Positions 7,396 to 15,121 of a stretch of 64,000 nucleotides of DNA are shown here, piece by piece. The notes beneath the pieces were generated by a model. It searched no databases. It had not been told where the DNA came from and worked only from the letters and a program-made list of their open reading frames with translations. Origin of the DNA: Nitrospirota bacterium (GTDB taxonomy: Bacteria > Nitrospirota > Thermodesulfovibrionia > Thermodesulfovibrionales > UBA6898). Location of the stretch: assembly GCA_021825365.1 (NCBI GenBank), contig JAKAHR010000013.1, forward strand, positions 23,944 through 87,943, given 5' to 3'. Each line of letters starts with the position of its first letter. Position 1 is the stretch's first letter. The position numbers and the translations under genes are program-made.

Positions 7396-9915
7396 TTATG
7401 CGTTTACCTCCACGGGCAGTCTCGCCCTGAGAAAAAGGCCGGTATGCGATGCGGGGTGGCCTGCGACCTCTTCGGGTGTGCCTGTTGAAACAACCCTTCC
7501 GCCGTCCTCACCGCCCTCCGGGCCCAGGTCTATAATATAGTCAGCCGACTTGACGATATCAAGGTTGTGTTCAATCACAATTACCGTGTTGCCCTTGTCG
7601 ACCAGCATGTTCAGTACGTCCAGCAGCTTCTGGATATCAGCGAAGTGAAGGCCGGTGGTCGGCTCATCAAGGATATACAGCGTGTTTCCCGTAGCCCTCT
7701 TTCCCAGCTCCCGCGAGAGACGGATGCGCTGTGCCTCCCCGCCCGATAGGGTGGTGGCCGGCTGGCCCAGCCGGATGTAGCCCAGGCCTATCTCGTCGAG
7801 TATCTCCAACTTGCGCCTGATGTGGGGAATATTCGAGAAGAAGAGGAGCGCCTCCGACACGCTCATATCGAGCACCTCGGCGATGTTCTTTTCCTTGTAC
7901 CTGATCTCAAGGGTTTCGCTGTTGTACCGCTTTCCCTTGCATTTGTCGCACTCCACATAGACATCAGGCAGAAAGTGCATCTCCACCTTTATAAGGCCGT
8001 GGCCGCGGCATGTCTCGCACCGTCCGCCCGCCACATTGAAGCTGAAGCGGGACGGGCCGTATCCCCGCACCCGCGCATCGGGAAGTATCGCAAAGAGGTC
8101 ACGGATAAAGGAAAAGACGCCGGTATACGTCACCGGGTTTGACCGGGGTGTCCTGCCTATCGGCGCCTGGTCGACGCTTATCACCCGATCGACGAGTTCG
8201 AGTCCGGTGATGGCCTTGTGTCTTCCCGGGGGGAGGTGCACGGTCTCCTCATTCGCAAGCTTCCTGAGGGCAGCCCGGTAGAGGATGTCGAAGATGAGGG
8301 TGCTTTTGCCTGAGCCGGAAACGCCGGTGACACAGGTAAAGACCTTCAGGGGGATACCCACATCGATGTTCTTCAGATTGTGTTCTGCCGCACCCCTGAT
8401 GCGAATCTGCCCCTCGGGGGCCCGTCTCGACAAGGGGACGGCGATTGAAAGATGCCCGCTGAGATACTGTCCGGTGAGAGAGGCTGCATTCTCCTCGATC
8501 TGCGCCGGCGAACCCTCGGCAACGACCCAGCCGCCCCTGATGCCGGCTCCTGGCCCCATGTCCACAATATGATCGGCCCACCGGATCGTCTCTTCATCGT
8601 GCTCGACGATGACGACGGTGTTGCCTGAGTCCCGAATGGCGGCGAGACTCTGCAGGAGCCTGGTGCAGTCCCTCGGATGCAGTCCGATGCTCGGCTCGTC
8701 GAGCACGTACAGGACGCCGGTGAGAGATGAGCCCAACTGGGTGGCGAGGCGTATCCTTTGCGCCTCCCCTCCGGAGAGGGTGAGGGAAGGGCGGTCGAGG
8801 GTGAGGTAGCCAAGCCCGACCCGGTCGAGGAACGACAGCCTGTCGCCTACCTCTTTCAGTACGCGGGAGGCTATGACCCGCTCACGCTCCGTAAGGTCCA
8901 GGTCGCGGAGAAAAAGAGCCGCCCCGGTCACCGAGAACCGGCTGAATTCCCCTATGTGGATGTTATGGAACCTGACGCTCAAGGCCTCTTTCCGCAGTCT
9001 GAAGCCCCCGCAGGCCCGGCATGGCCGAACGCCGCTTAATTCGAGCGACTCTTCCTGGATATCTTCGAAGCCGAGCCCATCGCAGGAAGGACATGCGCCG
9101 GCCTTACTGTTGAATGAAAAGAAACGGGGAGTGATTTCAGGGTAACTGATACCGCATTTCAGGCAGGCGGTTGTCTTTGAAAAGAGGATATCCTCGTTGT
9201 CCTTTACGAGGTTTGCAACGACGGTGTCCGTATACTTGAATGCGGTTTCGACCGCGTCCTTGAGCTGCCGGTCAATGCCGGGTTTGATTATCAGACGGTC
9301 AATGACGATCTCGATGGTGTGGCGCTTCATCTTATCGAGAGCGATATCCCGGGTGAGGTCGGTCATCTGCCCGTCGATCCGCGCCCTGACGAATCCCTCG
9401 TTCCGCATCTCCTGGAGCTCCTTGCGGTAGTGCCCCTTGCGATCCCTGACTATCGGCGCCAGGATCTGCAGGCGGGACCCCTCGGGGAGCGCGAGGATCG
9501 CCCCGATGATATTCTGGGACTCCTGGGTCGATATCTCGGACCCGCAGTTATAGCAGTACGCCCTGCCAAGACGCGTAAAAAGGACCCGCATGTAGTCGTA
9601 GATTTCGGTGATCGTCCCAAGCGTGGAACGGGGACTCCTGCTGACCGTCTTTTGATCAATCGCTATGGAAGGAGAAAGCCCTTCGATAAAATCGACGTCC
9701 GGCTTTTTGAGCTGTTCGAGGAATTGGCGGGAATAAGCTGAAAGGCTCTCGACGTAACGCCGCTGTCCCTCCGCGTAGATGGTGTCGATCGCAAGGGAAG
9801 ACTTCCCCGAGCCGGAAGGCCCCGTTATCACCGTTATCGCCTGCCGGGGGATCGAAAGGCTGATGTTCTTGAGGTTGTGTTCCCGGGCGCCCCGGATATT
9901 GATGAACTTCTGCAT
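7396..9915 (-). CDS. uvrA: Excinuclease ABC subunit A, lacking insertion domain
   Basis: UvrA is the damage-recognition ABC ATPase of nucleotide excision repair. Both nucleotide-binding modules are intact: Walker [10 protein letters not shown] near the start and GVSGSGKST in the second half, with two [11 protein letters not shown] signatures. Both zinc modules are present, CLKCG...CPSCDG and CETCRGHG...[10 protein letters not shown]. The UvrB-binding domain (region around RKGHYRKEL and GFVRARIDG) is also there. I use ATG 9915, which gives 839 residues beginning [15 protein letters not shown]; an ATG 12 codons upstream is possible. The protein is about 100 residues shorter than E. coli UvrA (940). 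The loss maps between GLGFEDIQ and CRACGGFRL, where the DNA-contacting insertion domain normally sits. Confidence 0.95.
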   Translation of the reverse strand: MQKFINIRGAREHNLKNISLSIPRQAITVITGPSGSGKSSLAIDTIYAEGQRRYVESLSAYSRQFLEQLKKPDVDFIEGLSPSIAIDQKTVSRSPRSTLGTITEIYDYMRVLFTRLGRAYCYNCGSEISTQESQNIIGAILALPEGSRLQILAPIVRDRKGHYRKELQEMRNEGFVRARIDGQMTDLTRDIALDKMKRHTIEIVIDRLIIKPGIDRQLKDAVETAFKYTDTVVANLVKDNEDILFSKTTACLKCGISYPEITPRFFSFNSKAGACPSCDGLGFEDIQEESLELSGVRPCRACGGFRLRKEALSVRFHNIHIGEFSRFSVTGAALFLRDLDLTERERVIASRVLKEVGDRLSFLDRVGLGYLTLDRPSLTLSGGEAQRIRLATQLGSSLTGVLYVLDEPSIGLHPRDCTRLLQSLAAIRDSGNTVVIVEHDEETIRWADHIVDMGPGAGIRGGWVVAEGSPAQIEENAASLTGQYLSGHLSIAVPLSRRAPEGQIRIRGAAEHNLKNIDVGIPLKVFTCVTGVSGSGKSTLIFDILYRAALRKLANEETVHLPPGRHKAITGLELVDRVISVDQAPIGRTPRSNPVTYTGVFSFIRDLFAILPDARVRGYGPSRFSFNVAGGRCETCRGHGLIKVEMHFLPDVYVECDKCKGKRYNSETLEIRYKEKNIAEVLDMSVSEALLFFSNIPHIRRKLEILDEIGLGYIRLGQPATTLSGGEAQRIRLSRELGKRATGNTLYILDEPTTGLHFADIQKLLDVLNMLVDKGNTVIVIEHNLDIVKSADYIIDLGPEGGEDGGRVVSTGTPEEVAGHPASHTGLFLRARLPVEVNA

Positions 9916-9983
9916 AAGAGTACCTTTTACTATAACCGAATCCCGGTCCATAAGTTAACACGTCCGGTCCCGCCCCCAGGCTG

Positions 9984-10011
9984 TTGTATTTCCGGCTGCG
10001 TGGTGTACAAT
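9984..10011 (+). promoter_or_regulatory. Possible promoter of the DUF1573 gene (leaderless)
   Basis: TTGTAT (9984-9989) and TACAAT (10006-10011) are separated by 16 bases. The ATG follows the -10 box after only 5 bases, and no Shine-Dalgarno sequence is present. If this promoter is used, the mRNA would begin at or next to the start codon. Confidence 0.4.
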
Positions 10012-10016
10012 AAATC

Positions 10017-10433
10017 ATGCGCGTGTTTTTCGCTTCACTGCTTCTCGTTGTCCTGCTGTCACCCTCAATGTCGCAGGCATCGCCTTCCATCCGGTTCGAC
10101 GAAACTACGTTTGATTTCGGAGAAGTGGCGCAGGGACAGAGAGTCGTACATGTCTTTGAGTTCGTCAATGCGGGAGATGAAGACCTGGTCGTCGAAAAGG
10201 TGACCGGCTCGTGAGGCTGCACCGCAGGGATGGCCAGTTCTGGCCGTCTGAAGCCGGGAGAAAAAGGTGGTATCAGGGTTACCGTTGATACGCGGGGGAG
10301 GTCTGGTCCCCAGTACAAGACGGTACAGGTCCAGACAAACGTCCCGGCAGACCCAGTCACACAGTTGTCGGTTTCTCTGCAGATCAAGGTCCTGACACCG
10401 GACGGGTCGAAGCAGCCGGGAAAAAGACCCTAG
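10017..10433 (+). CDS. Exported DUF1573 protein, candidate selenoprotein (in-frame TGA)
   Basis: The frame from the ATG at 10017 encodes a signal peptide (cleavage near SQA) and a DUF1573 domain. It meets TGA at 10212-10214 and then continues open in the same frame to a TAG at 10431-10433, giving 138 residues if the TGA is read. The residues on both sides fit the family: FDFGEVAQGQ and EKVTGS before, then GCTAG, LKPGEKGGIRVTVDT and RSGPQYKTVQV after. DUF1573 proteins normally have S-C-G-C-T at this point; here the first Cys codon is TGA (Ser-TGA-Gly-Cys-Thr). A hairpin follows directly. Reading as selenocysteine is the simplest explanation. A nonsense mutation or a base-call error (TGC or TGT to TGA) remains possible. 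No sel genes are in the window. Confidence 0.7.
10215..10255 (+). promoter_or_regulatory. SECIS-like hairpin after in-frame TGA
   Basis: Directly after the TGA, 10229-10248 can fold into a stem of seven to nine pairs (GAUGGCC with GGCCGUC, one G-U pair, extended by AG/CU). The apical loop is around AGUUCU, which begins about 22 bases after the TGA and has G as its second base. A lower stem can form from GGCU (10215-10218) with AGCC (10252-10255). Spacing and a G near the loop's 5' side resemble bacterial SECIS elements recognised by SelB. This is seen by eye; no folding energy was computed. Confidence 0.5.
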
Positions 10434-10495
10434 TTTCGACCGGCTGAGATATCTTTTATGCTATGCTTACCGATGAAATGTCACAGGGTACAGCG

Positions 10496-11356
10496 ATGAG
10501 CGTCGTGCTGCAGCGGGTGACTCTCTATCTCCGGATGATCAGGTTTTCCCACAGCATCTTTGCGCTGCCGTTCGCTTTTACCGCCGCGGTGATAGCAGCC
10601 TCCGGCATACCGGGTTTCGGCATGATCTTCTGGATCGCCGTTGCGATGGTCGGGGCGCGTTCAGGCGCGATGGGACTCAACAGGATCATCGACTCCCGGA
10701 TTGACGCTGAAAATCCCCGTACCGCCGGCAGAGAAATTCCCCGTGGCGTGATCAGGGCCGGAGAGGCGTGGATATTCGTTGTTTTGTCATTCGGAGTGAT
10801 GGTCCTGGCCGCTTCCCGGCTCAATCCTCTCTGCCTGAAGCTTTCCCCGGTTGCTATAGCCATCCTTTTTCTCTATTCGTACACCAAGCGCTTTACCTGG
10901 TTCGCCCACTTCGTCCTGGGGCTGTCGATCTCGGCCGCGCCCCTGGGCGCCTGGATAGCGGTGCGCGGGACATTCCAGGGGGAGATCGTCCCCCTGGCGG
11001 CTGTTGTTGTCTTCTGGCTTGCCGGCTTTGACGTGCTCTATGCGCTTCAGGACATGGAATTCGACCGGTCGCACGGCCTGCATTCAATTCCCCAGCGGTT
11101 CGGCATACGGTGGTCCTTGCGGCTGGCGAGACTCTTTCATGCATGCAGTTTCCTCCTGCTCCTTTTCAACGGATATCTCTTCCGCCTTGGAGCGGTCTAT
11201 TGGGCGGGGATGTTCGTGGTGGCAGGACTGTTTCTTTATGAACATGCCCTTGTCAGGGAGAATGACCTGAGCCGGCTGGACATGGCCTTCTTCAATATGA
11301 ACGGCTATATCAGCGTGGCGGTGTTCCTGTTTACCCTGCTGGCCTATGTCGCTTAA
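10496..11356 (+). CDS. ubiA: UbiA-family polyprenyltransferase
   Basis: This integral membrane prenyltransferase attaches a polyprenyl chain to an aromatic ring in quinone synthesis. Both Asp-rich motifs that bind Mg-diphosphate are present: NRIIDSRID after TM2 and DMEFDRSHGLHS after TM6. Eight or nine hydrophobic helices can be seen. I prefer the ATG at 10496 (286 residues, beginning MSVVLQRVTLYLRMIRFSHS) because AGGG lies 7 bases upstream; an ATG at 10463 would give 297. It overlaps ubiX by 11 bases. In bacteria without the classical route, such UbiA/UbiX pairs can serve futalosine-type menaquinone synthesis (MqnP), so the substrate is not fixed by sequence. Confidence 0.92.
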   Translation: MSVVLQRVTLYLRMIRFSHSIFALPFAFTAAVIAASGIPGFGMIFWIAVAMVGARSGAMGLNRIIDSRIDAENPRTAGREIPRGVIRAGEAWIFVVLSFGVMVLAASRLNPLCLKLSPVAIAILFLYSYTKRFTWFAHFVLGLSISAAPLGAWIAVRGTFQGEIVPLAAVVVFWLAGFDVLYALQDMEFDRSHGLHSIPQRFGIRWSLRLARLFHACSFLLLLFNGYLFRLGAVYWAGMFVVAGLFLYEHALVRENDLSRLDMAFFNMNGYISVAVFLFTLLAYVA

Positions 11357-11945
11357 ACGCTATGTCCTTGCGATAACCGGGGCCACGGGTCCCATCGTCG
11401 GCCTCCGGGTGCTGCGGGAACTGTCCCGTAACAGTGAGGTGCACGTAATCATATCAGAGACATCCTTTTCGATTATCCGTGAGGAGACCGGCATTGACTG
11501 GACAGGCGCGGACGAGGCGGGGGTGCAGGACAAGATCAGGGCCTTTGCGGGGTCGGACAACATACACTTCTATGCCGACCGTAATTTTCATGCTCCGGTT
11601 GCCAGCGGCTCTTTCAGCACGGACGGCATGTTTGTGGCCCCCTGTTCCATGAAGACCCTTGCCGGGATCGCCTGCGGCTATGCAAACGGGCTCGTGGAAC
11701 GGGCTGCCGATGTCACCTTAAAGGAGGGAAGACCCCTGGTCCTTAGCCCGCGGGAGACCCCCTTCAGCGCGATCCACCTCGAGAACATGCTCAAGCTCTC
11801 CCGTATCGGCGTGAGGATAGTGCCCCCGGTGATCGGCTTTTATCACCGACCCGGCGGTCTCGACGATGTGATTGACTTTATCGCCGGCAAGATCCTTGAC
11901 TCCATGGGTGTCGAGCACCGGCTTTTCCGGCGCTGGGGAGAGTAG
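11346..11945 (+). CDS. ubiX: Flavin prenyltransferase UbiX
   Basis: This 199-residue cytosolic enzyme makes prenylated FMN, the cofactor of UbiD-type decarboxylases. The N-terminal FMN-binding motif is ITGATGPIVGLRVLREL. Other family features are the SGSFSTDGM segment, APCSMKTLAGIACG, and PRETPFSAIHLENMLKL with the conserved Arg and Glu of the active site. The length is typical. Its ATG lies inside the 3' end of ubiA, so the two are translationally coupled. No ubiD is in the window. Confidence 0.96.
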   Translation: MSLKRYVLAITGATGPIVGLRVLRELSRNSEVHVIISETSFSIIREETGIDWTGADEAGVQDKIRAFAGSDNIHFYADRNFHAPVASGSFSTDGMFVAPCSMKTLAGIACGYANGLVERAADVTLKEGRPLVLSPRETPFSAIHLENMLKLSRIGVRIVPPVIGFYHRPGGLDDVIDFIAGKILDSMGVEHRLFRRWGE

Positions 11946-12013
11946 TCAGCGCATACTTTTCTTATGATCTATCGCATAGACGGGATTTTCTTGTCTGGTA
12001 CAATAGAATCAAG

Positions 12014-12256
12014 ATGCTAAAGGAAGGTTGTCCAGGAAGCCGAGAGATAAGAAACCCGTACCCGGAAGAGGTCAGGTGCTTCTGGTGCGACGCGGTGAAT
12101 GAGATCTGGAGCGATGAGGCGGAGATGAACTGCAAGAAATGCGGCAAACAGGTCTCTCGCGACATGAAGCCCTCGTGCATCGAATGGTGCCCCGCTGCCA
12201 AGGAGTGTATAGGCGCCGAAAAGTATGAACGCCTCATGAAGGCGATCAGGCAGTAA
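12014..12256 (+). CDS. Small Cys-rich (zinc-ribbon-like) protein, unknown
   Basis: This 80-residue protein has three Cys clusters: RCFWCDAV, NCKKCGKQ, and SCIEWCPAAKECIG. The first two look like a zinc ribbon (CxxC...CxxC). The third resembles the Cys motif that ends many small deltaproteobacterial and Nitrospirota proteins, some fused to HD phosphohydrolase domains. No enzymatic domain is seen. There is no Shine-Dalgarno sequence, but TACAAT at 11999-12004 lies 9 bases before the ATG, so the message may be nearly leaderless. The function is unknown; a metal-binding role is inferred from Cys spacing only. Confidence 0.7.
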   Translation: MLKEGCPGSREIRNPYPEEVRCFWCDAVNEIWSDEAEMNCKKCGKQVSRDMKPSCIEWCPAAKECIGAEKYERLMKAIRQ

Positions 12257-12286
12257 CAGGCATACGTCACCGGAAGCCGAAAATAA

Positions 12287-12314
12287 GAGGCCCCTTGCCT
12301 GCGCAAGGGGCCTC
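12287..12314. terminator. Bidirectional intrinsic terminator
   Basis: A perfect 12-bp stem (GAGGCCCCTTGC with GCAAGGGGCCTC) has a 4-base loop. It sits between the convergent Cys-rich gene (plus) and the cold-shock gene (minus). Moderately T-rich tracts follow on both sides, so it can stop transcription from both directions. Confidence 0.85.
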
Positions 12315-12349
12315 GTTGTTCCTCGTTCCTGCATAAGATATTATTTCAT

Positions 12350-12550
12350 TTAGACCTTGGTAACATTTACCGCCTTGGGGCCCTTCGGCCCGTCCGCTAC
12401 CTCGAAGGCGACCGTCTGCCCCTCAGCAAGTGTTTTGAATCCGTTTGCCTGGATCTCGGAATAATGGACGAAGACATCGCCGCCATCCTCCTTGGTAATA
12501 AAGCCGTATCCCTTGGATTCGTTAAACCACTTAACTGTTCCTTGTACCAT
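12350..12550 (-). CDS. Cold shock protein (CspA family)
   Basis: This 66-residue single cold-shock domain protein binds single-stranded RNA and DNA. RNP1 is KGYGFIT and RNP2 is DVFVHYS, both complete with the stacking aromatic residues. The remaining features (VKWFNESKG at the start, [15 protein letters not shown] at the end) are standard. AGGAGG is found 10 bases before the ATG. The gene is monocistronic, bounded by the bidirectional terminator downstream and by the terminator of the glucan operon upstream. Confidence 0.97.
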   Translation of the reverse strand: MVQGTVKWFNESKGYGFITKEDGGDVFVHYSEIQANGFKTLAEGQTVAFEVADGPKGPKAVNVTKV

Positions 12551-12603
12551 GCTGCACTATCCTCCTGAAAAAGATAAATTTGATGCCTCAAAAGCCGCGT
12601 AAT

Positions 12604-12635
12604 AAAAAAACCGCAAAGCCCAAAGTCTTTGCGGT
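12604..12635 (-). terminator. Intrinsic terminator of the GWD/PWD operon
   Basis: The minus strand reads a 9-bp stem (ACCGCAAAG with CTTTGCGGT at 12610-12635) followed by seven T residues. It lies about 125 bases after the stop of the GH13 gene, the last gene of the minus-strand dikinase operon, and before the cold-shock gene. Confidence 0.8.
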
Positions 12636-12759
12636 ATTCTTTACTACAAAAACTTCTGAAACTCGGGGTTAGTATCCCATAACTACTTGAAAAAGGTCAA
12701 GATTTGTTTGAGTAGAAAATGGCCTGCGACGGATGCACGGCCGGCCGCGTATCCCGGCA

Positions 12760-14070
12760 TTACGACTCGTCCCAGGCGGCGTTGCCCTTGTTCGTCACCA
12801 GCAGAATTCCCTGGCCGGGCCTCAGGTCGTACGAAAAAGGCTCAGGCACATAATCCATGGCGTACTCGGGAGAAAGGTCGGTGAAGGGGGTTCCTGCCTG
12901 GAGGTACCGGTGGAGATTGTCGGCGTGGAAGTGCTGCTTGTTGTACGTGTCCTTGTTGAGTATCAGGAGCGCCTCCTGGTCCGCAGTCGCCGATGCCTTC
13001 CACAGGAGGAGCACGTGGGGGTTTTCGTAATGCATCACCTCTGAGGGCGCCTCCTCCTGGAAGATCTTGTTTGCCGCCTTCACCCCATTCACCTTCCTGA
13101 TGAAATCCCTGAGGTCGATGCCCGTCTCCTCCTGGTCTTCGGGCCGCGTCGAGACGACATGCAGCTTCCTCCGGAAGCCGAATTCAAAGCCCATCGGCAT
13201 CATGACGCCGGCTGAAAAAATGGCCGCAAAAAGGTACTTCTGCTTTACCCCATTGAGGTTGTTTCCATACTCCTCGAAGAGCCTCCGCGTGTCGTGGCTT
13301 TCAGGGAAACTGACGGAGGGGCAGATCTCCCGGGTCAGGGCATACTGCATCATGAGCCAGTTGCTGTGGAAGTCCCACCACTTGGAGCTGTTGAAGATAT
13401 AATCAAACCCGGCCCGGGCTGTCTTCACCGTCTCATCCGGGCTCGACCCCAGGGTCTCCGCAAAGAAACGGATGTCAGGATATTCCCTCTTCGTCTCGCT
13501 GATGATCCTCTCCCAGAGGGCCCGCGGCAGCTGATAGGCCGCATCGCACCGGAACCCCCTGAATCCCAGGTCAGCCAGGAATCTCACGACCTTCATAAAG
13601 AAGAGAAACATTCCTTCCTTGTCCCGGCTGTTGCGGTGATCGAACTTGGCGAGGTCTTTCCAGACCACTTTCTTCCCGTCTTCGAAGGCGAAGGGATGGC
13701 TGATCCTTCCGCCGGGTTCCCGCACAAACCATTCCGGATGGTCGCGGGTCAGGCGGGAATCGACGCTGCAGTGATTGATGACAAGGTCGATCATCACCTT
13801 CAGGCCGAGCCCCTCCGCGTTCCTGATCATGCCTCGCACCTGGTCGAGGGCGGTCCCCCCGGCCGAGGGGTCGACGAACAGCGGGTTGATGTCGAAATAG
13901 TCGGCTATTGAATACAGGCTCCCCGAAGATCCGGTCTTCTGAATCGGATTGACGAAGACCCAGGTAAAGCCCATATCAGCGGCGCGCGCCAGGTGCGGTT
14001 CCCATCCGGAGAATTTGCCCGCCAGGAGGGGAAAGAGATTGTAGATGATCATCTTTTCATGCTGTCTCAA
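12760..14070 (-). CDS. GH13 alpha-amylase-family glycoside hydrolase
   Basis: This 436-residue cytosolic (no signal peptide) alpha-glucan enzyme has the (beta/alpha)8 barrel of family GH13 and a short C-terminal beta domain. The conserved regions are intact: DLVINH, GFRCDAA with the nucleophile Asp176, FFAETLG with the acid/base Glu205, and SHDTRR with Asp260 (numbered from the TTG start). It could be a hydrolase or a glycosyltransferase of the maltosyltransferase type; the DHPEWF segment recalls GlgE, but other GlgE features are missing. TTG 14070 follows GGAG and overlaps the upstream TIM-barrel gene by 14 bases; ATG 14052 is an alternative. As the last gene of the dikinase operon, it probably acts on phosphorylated or decrystallised glucan. 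Confidence 0.88.
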   Translation of the reverse strand: MRQHEKMIIYNLFPLLAGKFSGWEPHLARAADMGFTWVFVNPIQKTGSSGSLYSIADYFDINPLFVDPSAGGTALDQVRGMIRNAEGLGLKVMIDLVINHCSVDSRLTRDHPEWFVREPGGRISHPFAFEDGKKVVWKDLAKFDHRNSRDKEGMFLFFMKVVRFLADLGFRGFRCDAAYQLPRALWERIISETKREYPDIRFFAETLGSSPDETVKTARAGFDYIFNSSKWWDFHSNWLMMQYALTREICPSVSFPESHDTRRLFEEYGNNLNGVKQKYLFAAIFSAGVMMPMGFEFGFRRKLHVVSTRPEDQEETGIDLRDFIRKVNGVKAANKIFQEEAPSEVMHYENPHVLLLWKASATADQEALLILNKDTYNKQHFHADNLHRYLQAGTPFTDLSPEYAMDYVPEPFSYDLRPGQGILLVTNKGNAAWDES

Positions 14071-15121
14071 GGGAAACTCCTTCTGTGCACATTTTTTGTA
14101 CGAGCCTGCCGTATTCCTGGAGCAGCCGGAGCCAGTGGTTCATCCGTTCCGCGTTTGTCCGGTCCGTCCAGTGGCGAAAGAGGGAAGATTCCTCGCCCAG
14201 GGGCAGGCGACCTCCTTCGGGATGGACTTCGAGTGAAAAGGTGAGCCTTGCGCTGCCGAGCAGGTGCAGAGAGAGCCTGATGATTTCCGCAAGGCCGGCG
14301 GGACCGAAGATGGGATCAAGCCAATTCCTGCCCTGATACGAAAAGGGCAGGGGTATCCGCGCTGAAAAGCCGAGGTGGTCGGATACGCCGAAAGGGCTCG
14401 CCGTGGATAGCGGGTGGCCGTCGTGCAGATGAAGATGCATCCGCTTGCCGATCCGGCAGAGACGCGCAATGACAGGAAGCGCCAGGGGGCGCGCCGCCTG
14501 CACCGCCGCCTGCAGGTCGTCGATAAGATCAGGCAGCTCAGGGGTCTCAGGCCGGACGGAGAATATATCGAGCCCCGGGTGCGTCCTGCCGAAGACATCG
14601 CGTACCAGCCGGATCGCCAGGTGACCCACGTCGACGCAGCAGCTGATCCGGCCGAGGTCCCGCATCTTCTCAAAGAGCCTGCAGAATACTTCCGGGTCAA
14701 GGCCATGCGCGTATTCGACAAAAAGAAAGGGCCCTCCTGTCTCCTGCAGCCGTGCGTCGATCCCCCTCAGGAAAGAGGTGTAGTCATCCATCTGCGAGCC
14801 GGCCCGGCCCTGGTCATGGATTACCAGCCCCATGATGCGGTCCTTCGATGCCTCGGCAAACTCCCCGATCAACTGCCTGTGGCTTCTATCGAAGAGGTCG
14901 ATCCAGCGCGGCAGGTGGGCGACCGACGGCAGCGGCGTCTCCGGCCTGAAGTCGAGGAGATGGGCAAGCTCAGCCGTCGTCTCTGCGTAGAATTCAGCGC
15001 CGAGGCCCGCCTCTTCAAACCGGAGTTTTGCAAGCCGGAGGAGTGCATCGTCGCCCTCTATCCTCTTTTGGAAGAGGCCGAGCACAGGCGGACATGATGG
15101 TGCTTTGGGTGAGTCAGCCAT
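14057..15121 (-). CDS. Xylose isomerase-like TIM barrel protein
   Basis: This 354-residue TIM-barrel protein belongs to the AP endonuclease 2 / sugar-phosphate isomerase superfamily. Metal-binding residues can be assigned in barrel order: His69, His102 (VIHDQG), Glu136 (FVEYAHG), Asp164 and His167 (CVDVGH), His231/233 (HLHLHDGHP), Asp248/His249 and Glu298 (SLEVHPEGG). It is a distant relative of the N-terminal domain of the next upstream gene, so the operon holds two such barrels. I chose ATG 15121, which overlaps the stop of the PWD fusion by 8 bases; an upstream start would overlap much further. The reaction is unknown. It may be a sugar(-phosphate) isomerase or a metal-dependent phosphoesterase acting on phosphoglucan products. 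Confidence 0.8.
   Translation of the reverse strand: MADSPKAPSCPPVLGLFQKRIEGDDALLRLAKLRFEEAGLGAEFYAETTAELAHLLDFRPETPLPSVAHLPRWIDLFDRSHRQLIGEFAEASKDRIMGLVIHDQGRAGSQMDDYTSFLRGIDARLQETGGPFLFVEYAHGLDPEVFCRLFEKMRDLGRISCCVDVGHLAIRLVRDVFGRTHPGLDIFSVRPETPELPDLIDDLQAAVQAARPLALPVIARLCRIGKRMHLHLHDGHPLSTASPFGVSDHLGFSARIPLPFSYQGRNWLDPIFGPAGLAEIIRLSLHLLGSARLTFSLEVHPEGGRLPLGEESSLFRHWTDRTNAERMNHWLRLLQEYGRLVQKMCTEGVSLETA

Noticed and set aside
10230..10433. Separate small gene starting at the ATG after the TGA in DUF1573
   Set aside because: The segment is in the same frame as the upstream part and completes its domain. It has no ribosome site of its own.
12760..14070. GlgE-type maltosyltransferase identity for the GH13 enzyme
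   Set aside because: The DHPEWF segment is similar, but the protein is far shorter than GlgE, and the GlgE phosphate-binding and N-terminal domains are absent. I kept the general GH13 call.
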